A stretch of 64,000 nt of DNA. It comes from Streptomyces nitrosporeus (GTDB lineage: Bacteria; Actinomycetota; Actinomycetes; Streptomycetales; Streptomycetaceae). The stretch lies in NCBI RefSeq assembly GCF_008704555.1, contig NZ_CP023702.1, positions 3,100,001 to 3,164,000 on the forward strand. Direction: 5' to 3'. Made by a program: the position numbers and the translations under genes. Positions 48,166-56,869 of the stretch are shown here, piece by piece; position 1 is the stretch's first letter, and each line of letters opens with the position of its first letter. Under the pieces are notes generated by a model. The model was not told the origin of the DNA. It made no database searches and saw only the letters and a list, made by a program, of their open reading frames with translations.

Positions 48166-48972
48166 ATGGTCACGCCACCCGACTTCACCCTCGTCGCCAC
48201 GGACCTGGACGGCACCCTGCTGCGTTCCGACGACACCGTCGGACCCCGCTCCCGCGCGGCCCTCGTCCGCGCCGAGGCGGCGGGGGCACGCCATCTGGTC
48301 GTCACGGGACGGCCGGTGCCCAACATACGCGGACTGCTCGCGGAACTCGGCCACACCGGGGTCGCGGTCTGCGGCCAGGGCGCCCAGCTGTACGACGCCG
48401 GGGCGGGCCGGATGCTGAGTTCGGTGGCCCTGGACCGTGAGCTGGCGCGGACGGCGCTGGGGAAGATCGAGGCGGAGACGGGGCCGGTCGCGGCGGCCGT
48501 CGACCAGGACGGGCCCGACGGGCTGACCCTGATCGAGCCGGACTACCGGATGCCGCACGCCTCCCTGCCCGCGCGACGGGTCGGCTCCCGGGACGCCTTG
48601 TGGGCGCGGCCCGTCATCAAGGTCCTGGTACGCCACCCGGAGCTGTCGGACGACGAACTGACCGCCGTGGCCCGGGGGGCGGTGGGGGATCTGGCCACCG
48701 TCCAGATGGCGGGGCCCGGCACGGTGGAGCTCGCGCCCCACGGTGTCGACAAGGGCACCGGCTTCCTGCTGGCCGCCGAGGTCCTGGGCCGGGACCCCGC
48801 GACGGCCGTCGCCTTCGGCGACATGCCCAATGACCTGCCGATGTTCCGGCTGGCCGGCCACGGGGTGGCGATGGCGGGCGCCCACCCCGAACTGAGGGCC
48901 GCCGCCGACGAGATCACCCTGTCGAACGACGAGGAGGGCGTGGCGGTCGTCCTGGAGCGTCTCTTCGGCTGA
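48166..48972 (+). CDS. HAD family hydrolase, Cof type
   Basis: A 268-residue phosphatase of subclass IIB. Motif I TDLDGTLLRSDD (nucleophile Asp), motif II VVTGR, Lys in VDKGTGFLLAA, and motif IV FGDMPNDLPMF are complete. Such enzymes dephosphorylate sugar phosphates, nucleotides or cofactors; the substrate cannot be told. Single gene. Confidence 0.92.
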   Translation: MVTPPDFTLVATDLDGTLLRSDDTVGPRSRAALVRAEAAGARHLVVTGRPVPNIRGLLAELGHTGVAVCGQGAQLYDAGAGRMLSSVALDRELARTALGKIEAETGPVAAAVDQDGPDGLTLIEPDYRMPHASLPARRVGSRDALWARPVIKVLVRHPELSDDELTAVARGAVGDLATVQMAGPGTVELAPHGVDKGTGFLLAAEVLGRDPATAVAFGDMPNDLPMFRLAGHGVAMAGAHPELRAAADEITLSNDEEGVAVVLERLFG

Positions 48973-49051
48973 AAATCGCTCCCACTTTGCCCGCGTCCAC
49001 GCATATGCTGCGTACGCAACTAATCGCCGGACGCGGGTAACAGGAGTCATC

Positions 49052-49600
49052 ATGACATCGCGCACCTTCCTCTTCCTGCTCGGCAGCGGCCGCGCCGACG
49101 GGAACACCGAGGCACTGGCCCGGCTCGCCGCCGAACAGCTCCCCGCCGGGACCCGGCAGCACTGGCTGAGCCTGCGGGACCTCCCCCTGCCCGAGTTCGA
49201 GGACCTGCGCCACCCGGTGGGCCGCCACACCGAGCCCACCGGCCATGCGGCCACGCTCCTGGAGGCGACCCTCGCCGCCACCGACGTGGTGATCGTCTCC
49301 CCGCTGTACTGGTACTCCGTGACCTCCTCCACCAAGCGCTACCTGGACCACTGGTCGAGCTGGCTGGAGGTGCCCGGCATCGACTTCGCCGCGCGCATGG
49401 CGGGGAAGACGCTGTGGGGGGTCAGCACCCTCGCGGACGACGACCCGTCGGTGGCCGAGCCGCTGACCGGGACACTGCGCCACTCCGCGGGGTACCTCGG
49501 GATGCGGTGGGGCGGCACGCTGCTGGGGAACGGCAGCCGGCCCGGCGACGTGCTGTCCGACACCGGGGCGGTGAACCGGGCCAAGACCTTCTTCAGCTGA
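49052..49600 (+). CDS. NAD(P)H-dependent FMN reductase-like flavoprotein
   Basis: A 182-residue flavodoxin-fold protein. The FMN phosphate loop is GSGRADGNTEALA, with SPLYWYSVTSSTKRYLDHWS near residue 85-105. It is probably a quinone or flavin reductase. CAGGAG lies before the ATG. Its last 8 bases overlap the convergent TetR gene. Confidence 0.88.
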   Translation: MTSRTFLFLLGSGRADGNTEALARLAAEQLPAGTRQHWLSLRDLPLPEFEDLRHPVGRHTEPTGHAATLLEATLAATDVVIVSPLYWYSVTSSTKRYLDHWSSWLEVPGIDFAARMAGKTLWGVSTLADDDPSVAEPLTGTLRHSAGYLGMRWGGTLLGNGSRPGDVLSDTGAVNRAKTFFS

Positions 49601-50207
49601 TGTCCGGCTCCCGGCCGCCGCCCGCCACCGCGCCCAGCGCGCGCAGCACATGGTCCACCAGGGCGGCGACCGTGGCCTCGTCGTGGGGCGGCTTGCACAG
49701 GATGTGCCGGTAGTAGACCGGCCCGTAGAGCATCTCCACCGCCAGCGGCAGGTTCGCGCCGGCCGGTATCCACCCCTGGCGCTGTGCCTTCCGCAGCCGC
49801 TCCTCGGCCGCCGCGAAACGCGGCCCGACCAGCTGCTCCTGGACCGCCTCGGCCAGGGCGCCGTCATGGTGCAGCTCGGAGAGTATGCCGGCGTAGGCCG
49901 GGCCGTACGGCGGTGTGGAGGCCACCCGCACCGCGCTGTTGATGTGGGTACGGAGGTCGGACGCGATGTCGCCGGTGTCGACGAAGGGCGTGGCACCGAT
50001 GAAACCGTCGGTGAACGCCTCCAGCAGGACGGCGCCCTTCGACGGCCACCACCGGTAGATGGTCTTCTTGCTCACACCGGCGCGGGCCGCGATGGCCTCG
50101 ACGGTGACCCGGCCGTACCCCTTCTCCGTGCACAGCTCCAGAGCGGCCTCCAGCGTCGCCCGTCGTGACCTCTCGCTACGGCGCTGGGAACTCGGCGAAG
50201 TGATCAT
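49593..50207 (-). CDS. TetR family transcriptional regulator
   Basis: A 204-residue repressor starting MITSPSSQRRSERSRRATLE. The HTH is YGRVTVEAIAARAGVSKKTI followed by YRWWPSKGAVLLEAF. The C-terminal ligand domain (about 80-200) matches the TetR_C_11/16 type. It is tail-to-tail with the flavoprotein gene, a common partner under its control. Confidence 0.92.
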   Translation of the reverse strand: MITSPSSQRRSERSRRATLEAALELCTEKGYGRVTVEAIAARAGVSKKTIYRWWPSKGAVLLEAFTDGFIGATPFVDTGDIASDLRTHINSAVRVASTPPYGPAYAGILSELHHDGALAEAVQEQLVGPRFAAAEERLRKAQRQGWIPAGANLPLAVEMLYGPVYYRHILCKPPHDEATVAALVDHVLRALGAVAGGGREPDIS

Positions 50208-50456
50208 TCGGTGAGCATAGGGGTATACCGGCCGTTCTTTGTTGACAGTTCCTCGCACGAAGTCGAACAATGGCGTGGCAGAAACGGAACGTACCGTGTC
50301 GCTACGTTCCGTGCCTACACCGTTCGTGCCGTTCGTGCCGCGACGAGCCGATCGGGGGACGGCTCGACCGGCCGACGGCGCGGCGGCTCCGGCCCCCTCC
50401 CCTCCCCCGCCCCGTCCCGCGTACAGCCGGACGCCCCGGGTGCCCCGCACACACGT
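50208..50456. other. TetR upstream region
   Basis: About 250 bases without a gene. It holds the 9-base inverted repeat at 50285-50311, a direct repeat of GTTCGTGCC just after it, and A/T-richer sequence near 50215-50280 that could carry the tetR promoter. Confidence 0.45.
50285..50311. promoter_or_regulatory. Inverted repeat, candidate TetR operator
   Basis: CGGAACGTA and TACGTTCCG are perfect complements around a 9-base spacer. TACGTTCC-type palindromes are common TetR sites. It lies 78 bases upstream of the TetR start codon. Confidence 0.55.
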
Positions 50457-50489
50457 CGCCCCGCCGTACGGGACACGTACGGCGGGGCG
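50457..50489 (-). terminator. Terminator of the LolA-like gene
   Basis: Twelve-base arms CGCCCCGCCGTA and complement with a 9-base loop lie 17 bases after the stop codon of the minus-strand gene. Confidence 0.7.
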
Positions 50490-50505
50490 TGTGCTTCCAG
50501 AGGTC

Positions 50506-51735
50506 CTACTTCGCGGCGTCGGCCGCCTTCACCAGCGCGTCCTTGGTGACGGCACCGACATAGACCGTGCCGTCGTCGGTCAGCAGCGCGTTGACCAGGC
50601 GGGTCTTGAAGACCCTGCCCGAGCCGAAGTCACCGGTGACCTTGTCGCCGAACGCGTCCAGCAGGCCCTGCGCCTCGGCGGGCAGGGAGTCCAGGCCCTC
50701 GGTGGGCAGCTTCGCGCCCCCGGGCGCCTCGATCTCGGCGACGGCCGTCCAGCCCTCGCCGATGACGTTCGGGCCCTCGAAGCCGCCCAGTGCGGCGGCG
50801 AGGTCGTCCTGGGCCTCTTCCCCGTGCTCGCCGGCCCGCTCCTCCAGCTCGTCGGCCTCGGTCACCTTCGCCCCCTCGGGCGGGGTGAAGGAGAAGGAGG
50901 ACGCGGCGGGCTTCGCGAAGTCGACCTGGGTGAACCTCACGTCCACCACGGCCTTCCCGCCGTCACTCGCCGCCAGGGTGAACTTCAGCGGTACGCCGTT
51001 CTCGGCGTCCACCGCGATCCTGACGGAACCGACCGTCGAACCGGACTGCTTCGGCTCGATGAGCAGCTGGTACGCGTCGCGGCCGGCCACCTGGGCCGTG
51101 CCGTCGACCGTGACGGACGTGGTGGCCCCGGCCGCTTCGAGCACCTGGCCGGCGAGCTCCTTCGGGGTGGCCGGCAGGCCCTCGGGCCGGTCCTGCCCGC
51201 CCTTGTGGCCGTCCCCGGCCCCCTCGGAGCGCGCGTGGTAGACCTCGTCGCTCCCGCTGTCGTGGGCCCAGACGTCGTCGCCGTTGTGGACGAGGCTGTA
51301 CTCCGAGCCCTCGCCCACGATCGTCAGCCGCTGCCGGTCCGGGCCGTCGGCCGCGACCCGGAGCGTGTGCGTACCGGAGGCGAGTTCCGTCAACTTGGCC
51401 TCGGGGGCGGCGCTCGACGCGGAGCCGTCGCCCCGGCCCCCCGGTGCGAAGGACCCGGCGAGGCCGGCGAAGGACGGCAGGCCGAGGTCGGTGCTGATCT
51501 TCAGGGTGCCGGAGAGCTGCTGCTCGTCGGAGGCCGCGATCTTCTCGACGAGCTCCTGCGCGGTGATCTCCGGCAGCTCCGGGTCGCCGGAGTCGGCGAG
51601 CGCCGGGACGAGTCCGATCGTCGCCGCCGCGATCCCCGCCACCGCGACCGGAACGATGTAGCGGGCCGCCTTCCGGCGGCCCACGACGGGGGCCGTGGAC
51701 TTCCCCGTGGTCTCCACGCTGTCGTTCGGTGCCAT
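50506..51735 (-). CDS. LolA-like exported protein
   Basis: A 409-residue protein with a basic N terminus, one membrane segment or uncleaved signal (YIVPVAVAGIAAATIGLVPA, about 27-46) and a large extracytoplasmic part. Segments such as LSGTLKISTDLGLPS, YQLLIEPKQSGSTVGSVRIA and VPLKFTLAASDGG resemble the half-barrel of LolA/LppX proteins and the DUF2092 family. It probably carries or senses lipid in the cell envelope. Not linked by operon to a known system here. Confidence 0.8.
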   Translation of the reverse strand: MAPNDSVETTGKSTAPVVGRRKAARYIVPVAVAGIAAATIGLVPALADSGDPELPEITAQELVEKIAASDEQQLSGTLKISTDLGLPSFAGLAGSFAPGGRGDGSASSAAPEAKLTELASGTHTLRVAADGPDRQRLTIVGEGSEYSLVHNGDDVWAHDSGSDEVYHARSEGAGDGHKGGQDRPEGLPATPKELAGQVLEAAGATTSVTVDGTAQVAGRDAYQLLIEPKQSGSTVGSVRIAVDAENGVPLKFTLAASDGGKAVVDVRFTQVDFAKPAASSFSFTPPEGAKVTEADELEERAGEHGEEAQDDLAAALGGFEGPNVIGEGWTAVAEIEAPGGAKLPTEGLDSLPAEAQGLLDAFGDKVTGDFGSGRVFKTRLVNALLTDDGTVYVGAVTKDALVKAADAAK

Positions 51736-51924
51736 GTGTGCTCTACCTCCGTGGTCGGCGGCTGCCATCCCGTTGCGCTCGCCCACTTCCCGCCGCCCTT
51801 CTCACCCGATGTGGTCGGAAGTGGTTGTCCACCATCTGACCAAACCGGGCGGCGGAAGGCGTCACCCCCCGGAAGCAACTCCTCCTACCTCTACGGGATG
51901 AGACGGCGGAGGGGTCCCTCAGGG

Positions 51925-52935
51925 TCAGCCCGCGCGGTGCACCACGGCGTCGCACAGTTCTTCGAGCGCCGACTTCGCGTAGCACTCGGGCAGCGGCGCC
52001 AGCACGGCCCGCGCCGCCTGGGCGTAGCGGACGGTGTCCCGCCGGGCCTGCTCCAGCGCCGGGTGGGCGCGCAGCAGGCGCAGGGCCTCGGTGAGGCGCT
52101 CGTCGTCCTCCAGGTCCCCGGCGAGCAGTTCCACGAGCGCCAGGTCCGCCGGCAGGCCCTCGGCCGCCGCGCGGGCGCGCAGGTGGAGGACGGGGAGGGT
52201 GGCGATGCCCTCGCGGAGGTCGGTGCCGGGGGTCTTGCCGGACTCGTGGGAGTCGGAGGCGATGTCCAGGACGTCGTCGGCGAGCTGGAAGGCCATGCCG
52301 AGCCGCTCGCCGTACTGCGTGAGGATGTCGGTGACCGACTCGTCGGCGCCCGACATCATCGCCCCGAACCGCCCGGCCACGGCGACCAGCGAACCGGTCT
52401 TGCCGCTGAGCACCTCCATGTAGTGGTCGACCGGGTCGCGTCCGTCGCTGGGACCGGCGGTCTCCAGGATCTGACCGGTGACCAGCCGCTCGAACGCCTC
52501 GGCCTGGACCCGTACGGCCTCCGGCCCGAGGTCGGCCAGGATGTGCGAGGCGCGGGCGAAGAGGAAGTCCCCCGTGAGGACCGCCACGGAGTTGCCCCAG
52601 CGGGCGTTGGCGCTGTCCACCCCGCGGCGTACGGCGGCCTCGTCCATCACGTCGTCGTGGTACAGCGTCGCCAGGTGCGTCAGTTCGACGACCACGGCCG
52701 CGGGGACGACGCCCGGGGCGTCCGGGTCGCCGAACTGGGCCGCGAGCATCACCAGCAGCGGGCGGAACCGCTTGCCCCCGGCACTGACGAGGTGCTGGGC
52801 GGCCTCCGTGATGAACGGCACCTCACTCTTGGTGGCGTCCAGCAGCCCGGCCTCGACAGCGGCCAGACCGGCCTGGACGCCGGCCTCAAGAGCCTGGTCG
52901 CGCACGCGCAGTCCGAACGGCCCGACGACGGTCAC
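51925..52935 (-). CDS. Polyprenyl diphosphate synthase
   Basis: All-trans polyprenyl diphosphate synthase of 336 residues from the GTG at 52935, with AGGAGAT 7 bases upstream. The first Asp-rich motif is LYHDDVMDEA and the second QLADDVLDIA; GGKRFRP binds IPP. It probably makes the side chain of menaquinone, the quinone used by the complex I sets in this window. Chain length cannot be read with certainty. Confidence 0.9.
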   Translation of the reverse strand: MTVVGPFGLRVRDQALEAGVQAGLAAVEAGLLDATKSEVPFITEAAQHLVSAGGKRFRPLLVMLAAQFGDPDAPGVVPAAVVVELTHLATLYHDDVMDEAAVRRGVDSANARWGNSVAVLTGDFLFARASHILADLGPEAVRVQAEAFERLVTGQILETAGPSDGRDPVDHYMEVLSGKTGSLVAVAGRFGAMMSGADESVTDILTQYGERLGMAFQLADDVLDIASDSHESGKTPGTDLREGIATLPVLHLRARAAAEGLPADLALVELLAGDLEDDERLTEALRLLRAHPALEQARRDTVRYAQAARAVLAPLPECYAKSALEELCDAVVHRAG

Positions 52936-53092
52936 GAGGGGATCTCCTGTCTGCTGACGATCACACGGAATGTCGATGTGTCGCTCGTCTTCACTCACGC
53001 CAGCGTATCCGGTCCCGTTTGGATCACCGTGGGCGCCTTCCCGCCACCGCCGGTATGTTCGGGATCAGCTCATACGATCAGGAGTTGTCGCT

Positions 53093-54592
53093 TTGTCCCA
53101 CACCGCCGCAGGTACCGAACCGGACACCCCCCGGCCGGAGGACGACCACGCGTTCTTCGGACAGCCGCGGGGTCTGATGACGCTGTCCGGTCTGGAGGTC
53201 TGGGAACGGTTCTCGTTCCTCGGGATGCAGGCCATCCTGGTCCTCTTCTTCGCCGACTCGGTCGCGAACGACGGCATGGGGATGGACCCGGGCACCGCCG
53301 CCTCCGTCTCCGCCGCCTACGGAACGCTCGTCTATCTGGTGTCCGTCGCGGGCGGCTGGCTGGCGGACCGCATCCTCGGCTCCTACCGGGCCGTCCTGTA
53401 CGGCGGGATCCTCATCGCCTGCGGCCACTACGCGATGGCCGTGCCGACCGCCGCGATGACCTGGGTGGGCCTGGGCCTGATCAGCGCGGGCACCGGTCTG
53501 CTCAAGCCCAACGTGGCGTCCATGGTCGGCAAGCTGTACCGCACCGAGGACGAGCGCCGGGACGCCGGGTTCGCCCTCTACTACATGGGGATCAACATCG
53601 GCGCCTTCGCCGGTCCGCTGGTCACCGGCTGGCTCGGCGACCACGCCGGCTGGCACTGGGGTTTCTCCGCCGCGGCCGTCGGCATGACGTTCGGGCTGAT
53701 CCAGTACGTGGCGGGCCGGCGTCACCTGGCCGGGCGCAAGGACACGGCGGAGTACGCCCTGGCGCCGGGGCCCATGCGGCGGGCGGTGCTCATGATCGCG
53801 GGCGGGGCGGTGGTGGTGGCCGCGGCGGCGGCCGGCCTCGCCCTGGCCGGGTGGCTCACCATGGACCGCTTCGTCGACGTCCTCACCCTGATCTCGGTGA
53901 TCGCCCCGGTCGTGTACTTCGTGGTGATGTTCAGGAGCCCCCGGGTGACCTCCGCGGAACGCGGCAGGCTGCGGCCGTACGTCGTGCTCTTCCTGGCCTC
54001 GGTCGTCTTCAACTTCATCCTCTTCCAGGCGTACTCGACGATGATGCTGCTCGCCTCGACGAACGCCCGCACGGAGATCTTCGGCTACCACTTCCCGGCG
54101 AGCTGGTACGCCTCGGCGCTCGGGGCGTTCGAGGTGGCGCTGGCACCGGTGGTGGCCGCCGTGTGGGCGCGGATGGGCAAGCGCCAGCCGCACGCCTCCA
54201 ACAAGATCGCGATCGGGGTGGTCCTCGGCGGGCTGTCCTTCCTGCTGATGGTCCTGCCGACCTCCGGTCACGCCGACGGCACCTACAAGATGGCCGCCTG
54301 GTGGATCGTCGGCTCCTACCTGCTGCTGGGTCTCGGCGACATCCTGCTGGAGACCTCGGGCATGTCCGCCACCACGAAGCTCGCCCCGCAGGCGTTCGCG
54401 AGCCAGACGATGGCGCTGTGGTTCCTGTCCCTGGCCCTCGCCAACGGCATCCAGGCACAGATCGTGAAGCTCTACGGCGAGGTCTCCAACCCCGCTTACT
54501 TCGGTGTCAATGGCGCTGTCGCGGTGGTGGCCGGTGTGGCCGTCATCGCCGCCGCTCCCTGGCTCAGGCGCACCATGCACCCCGTCCACTGA
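53093..54592 (+). CDS. Proton-dependent peptide transporter (POT/PTR family)
   Basis: A 499-residue MFS permease with a TTG start and AGGAG 8 bases upstream. POT motifs: LEVWERFSFLGMQAILVLFF (ExxER-like), VYLVSVAGGWLADRILGSYR, and FALYYMGINIGAFAGPLVTG. Takes up di- and tripeptides with protons. It is followed after 9 bases by a CocE/S15 hydrolase gene, so the imported peptides are probably its substrates. Confidence 0.93.
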   Translation: MSHTAAGTEPDTPRPEDDHAFFGQPRGLMTLSGLEVWERFSFLGMQAILVLFFADSVANDGMGMDPGTAASVSAAYGTLVYLVSVAGGWLADRILGSYRAVLYGGILIACGHYAMAVPTAAMTWVGLGLISAGTGLLKPNVASMVGKLYRTEDERRDAGFALYYMGINIGAFAGPLVTGWLGDHAGWHWGFSAAAVGMTFGLIQYVAGRRHLAGRKDTAEYALAPGPMRRAVLMIAGGAVVVAAAAAGLALAGWLTMDRFVDVLTLISVIAPVVYFVVMFRSPRVTSAERGRLRPYVVLFLASVVFNFILFQAYSTMMLLASTNARTEIFGYHFPASWYASALGAFEVALAPVVAAVWARMGKRQPHASNKIAIGVVLGGLSFLLMVLPTSGHADGTYKMAAWWIVGSYLLLGLGDILLETSGMSATTKLAPQAFASQTMALWFLSLALANGIQAQIVKLYGEVSNPAYFGVNGAVAVVAGVAVIAAAPWLRRTMHPVH

Positions 54593-54601
54593 GGTACCGC
54601 C

Positions 54602-56599
54602 ATGCGCATCCGGACCGAATTCCCGTACGAGACGACCCACGAGGACCTCTACATCCCCCTCGCGGACGGCACCCAGCTGTACGCGCGGATCTGGCGGCCG
54701 GTCACCGACGAACCGGTGCCCGCCCTGCTGGAGTACCTGCCTTACCGGCTCAGCGACTGGACGGCGCCGCGCGACCAGCAGCGCCACCCCTGGTACGCGG
54801 GCCACGGCTACGCCTCGGTGCGGGTCGACGTGCGCGGGCACGGCAACAGCGAGGGGACGCCGGGCGACGAGTACTCCGCGACGGAGCTCGCGGACGGGGT
54901 CGCCGTGGTGCACTGGCTCGCCCAGCAGGAGTGGTGCTCGGGCCGGGTCGGTATGTTCGGCATCTCCTGGGGCGGCTTCAACTCGCTCCAGATCGCCGCG
55001 CTCGCCCCCGAGCCGCTGAAGGCCGTCGTCACGGTCTGCTCCGCCGACGACCGCTACGACAACGACGTCCACTACATGGGCGGCTCGGTCCTCGGCGTCG
55101 ACATGCACGCCTGGGCGGCCACCATGCTGGCCTTCGTCTCCCGCCCGCCGGACCCGGCGGACGTGGGCGCCGACTGGCGGCAGATGTGGCTGGACCGGCT
55201 GGAGACCGTGGAGCCGTTCATCCACACCTGGCTGGCGCACCAGAGCCGCGACGACTACTGGAAGCACGGCAGCGTCTGCGAGGACTACGGGGCGATCAAG
55301 GCGAACGTCCTGGCGGTGGGCGGCTGGCACGACCCCTACCGCGACACCGTGCTGCGGCTCGTGGAGCACCTGGACCCCGGGCGGGTACGCGGGCTGATCG
55401 GCCCCTGGTCGCACCAGTACCCGGACCGGGGGCTGCCCCCGGGGCCCGCGATCGGTTTCCTCCAGGAGACGCTGCGCTGGTGGGACCAGCACCTCAAGGA
55501 CAAGGACACCGGGGTGATGCACGAGCCCCTGCTGCGGTCCTGGATCAGCGGATCGCACCGGCCGGCCACGTCCTACGAGACGCTGCCGGGCCGCTGGGTC
55601 GGCGACGCCGTCTGGCCGTCGGACAAGGTCTCCACGGTGGCCTACGCCCTGGCGGGCGGGGCGCGGATCGTACGGTCCCCGCAGTACACCGGGGTGGACG
55701 CGGGACGTTTCTTCCCGTTCGGCAACGAGGCGGACCTGCCGCCCGACCAGCGGGACGAGGACGCCAGGTCGGTGTGTTTCGAGTTCCCCGTCGAGGACGC
55801 CCCGATCGAGATCCTCGGCCGGCCCCGGGTACGCCTGAGGATCCGGTGCGACGTACCGCGCGGGCAGGTCGTCGCCCGGCTCTGCGACGTGGCCCCGGAC
55901 GGCGCCTCGACCCTGGTGACCCGGGGCGCCCTCAACCTGGCGGCCCGGCACGGACGCGACCGGGTGGAGGACTGGCCGGCCGGGGGGACGGAGGAGGTGT
56001 CCTTCGAGCTGAACGGCATCGGCCACACCTTCCCGCCCGGCAACCGCATCCGGATCGCGTTCTCGTCCGCGTACTGGCCGTGGATCTGGCCGCAGCCGGG
56101 CTCCGACGCGGGCTTCGTCCTGGAGGCCGACGGCAGCCTGGTCGAACTGCCGGTGCGCCGGCACACCGAGGACCCGGGGATCTCCTTCGGCGAGCCCGAG
56201 CAGGCGGAGCCGCTGGAGGTCGTCTTCCCGGCCACGCTCCAGGAGCAGCGCCCCGAGCGGCTGGTGGTCCGGGACGTCGCGAAGGGCGAGTGGCGCCTGG
56301 AGGTCGACCCGCGCTACGGCGGCACCCGGATCTACCCCGACGGGCTGGAGTTCACCGAGGACGCCCTGGAGACGTACACCGTCCAGGAGGACGACCCGCT
56401 GTCGGCGAGGGCCCGGTCCGACTGGACGATCCGGCTGCACCGGCCGGAGATGGGGTGGGACGTACGCATCGGGACCCGCTCCGAGACGGCCGCGGACGCG
56501 CACGACTTCATCACCTCGAACGAGGTGGTGTGCCGGGAGGGCGACGAGGTCGTCTTCCACCGGACCTGGGAGAAACGGATCCCCCGCACGGCGGGCTGA
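54602..56599 (+). CDS. CocE/NonD family hydrolase (X-Pro dipeptidyl-peptidase S15 type)
   Basis: A 665-residue serine hydrolase without signal peptide. Nucleophile in FGISWGGFNSLQ, Asp in GGWHDPYRDT, His in GPWSHQYPDRG; the C-terminal half is the jelly-roll X-Pro domain (GRPRVRLRI to FPPGNRIRIAFSS). Acts on acyl-Pro peptides or esters. Cotranscribed with the peptide transporter. Confidence 0.92.
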   Translation: MRIRTEFPYETTHEDLYIPLADGTQLYARIWRPVTDEPVPALLEYLPYRLSDWTAPRDQQRHPWYAGHGYASVRVDVRGHGNSEGTPGDEYSATELADGVAVVHWLAQQEWCSGRVGMFGISWGGFNSLQIAALAPEPLKAVVTVCSADDRYDNDVHYMGGSVLGVDMHAWAATMLAFVSRPPDPADVGADWRQMWLDRLETVEPFIHTWLAHQSRDDYWKHGSVCEDYGAIKANVLAVGGWHDPYRDTVLRLVEHLDPGRVRGLIGPWSHQYPDRGLPPGPAIGFLQETLRWWDQHLKDKDTGVMHEPLLRSWISGSHRPATSYETLPGRWVGDAVWPSDKVSTVAYALAGGARIVRSPQYTGVDAGRFFPFGNEADLPPDQRDEDARSVCFEFPVEDAPIEILGRPRVRLRIRCDVPRGQVVARLCDVAPDGASTLVTRGALNLAARHGRDRVEDWPAGGTEEVSFELNGIGHTFPPGNRIRIAFSSAYWPWIWPQPGSDAGFVLEADGSLVELPVRRHTEDPGISFGEPEQAEPLEVVFPATLQEQRPERLVVRDVAKGEWRLEVDPRYGGTRIYPDGLEFTEDALETYTVQEDDPLSARARSDWTIRLHRPEMGWDVRIGTRSETAADAHDFITSNEVVCREGDEVVFHRTWEKRIPRTAG

Positions 56600-56605
56600 C
56601 GCGCC

Positions 56606-56779
56606 CGCCCCGAACGGCCGTCACGGAGCCGCCCCGGACCGCCATCCCGGAGTCGCCCCGGACGGCCGTCACGGAGCGGCCGTCACGTACCGGTCGTCAC
56701 GGAGCGGCCGTCACGTGCCGGTCGTCACGTAGCGGCTGTCGCGTGCCGGTCGTCACGTACCGGTCGTCACGTAACTTTC
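56606..56779. repeat. Two-period tandem repeat array
   Basis: Three 24-base units (56606-56629, 56630-56653, 56654-56677; consensus CGCCCCGRACSGCCRTCMCGGAGY) run into eight 14-base units from 56668 to 56779 with consensus GTCACGTRSCGGYC. The array ends 90 bases before the fumarylacetoacetase gene. There are no spacers, so it is not a CRISPR. Confidence 0.85.
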
Positions 56780-56869
56780 CGGGCGTCACGCCTTCTTGGC
56801 GGCTGCCACCGGGCGGGGACACCGACGTAACGTGTCCCCCAAGCGACCTGGAAAGCGAGGCAGCAACCG

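Noticed and set aside
53078..56560. 1160-codon frame antisense to the peptide transporter and CocE genes
   Set aside because: Shadow of two genes with full catalytic motifs; composition is Val/Gly/Arg/His-rich with no domain.
56606..56779. CRISPR array
   Set aside because: Units are contiguous without spacers, and no cas gene is present.
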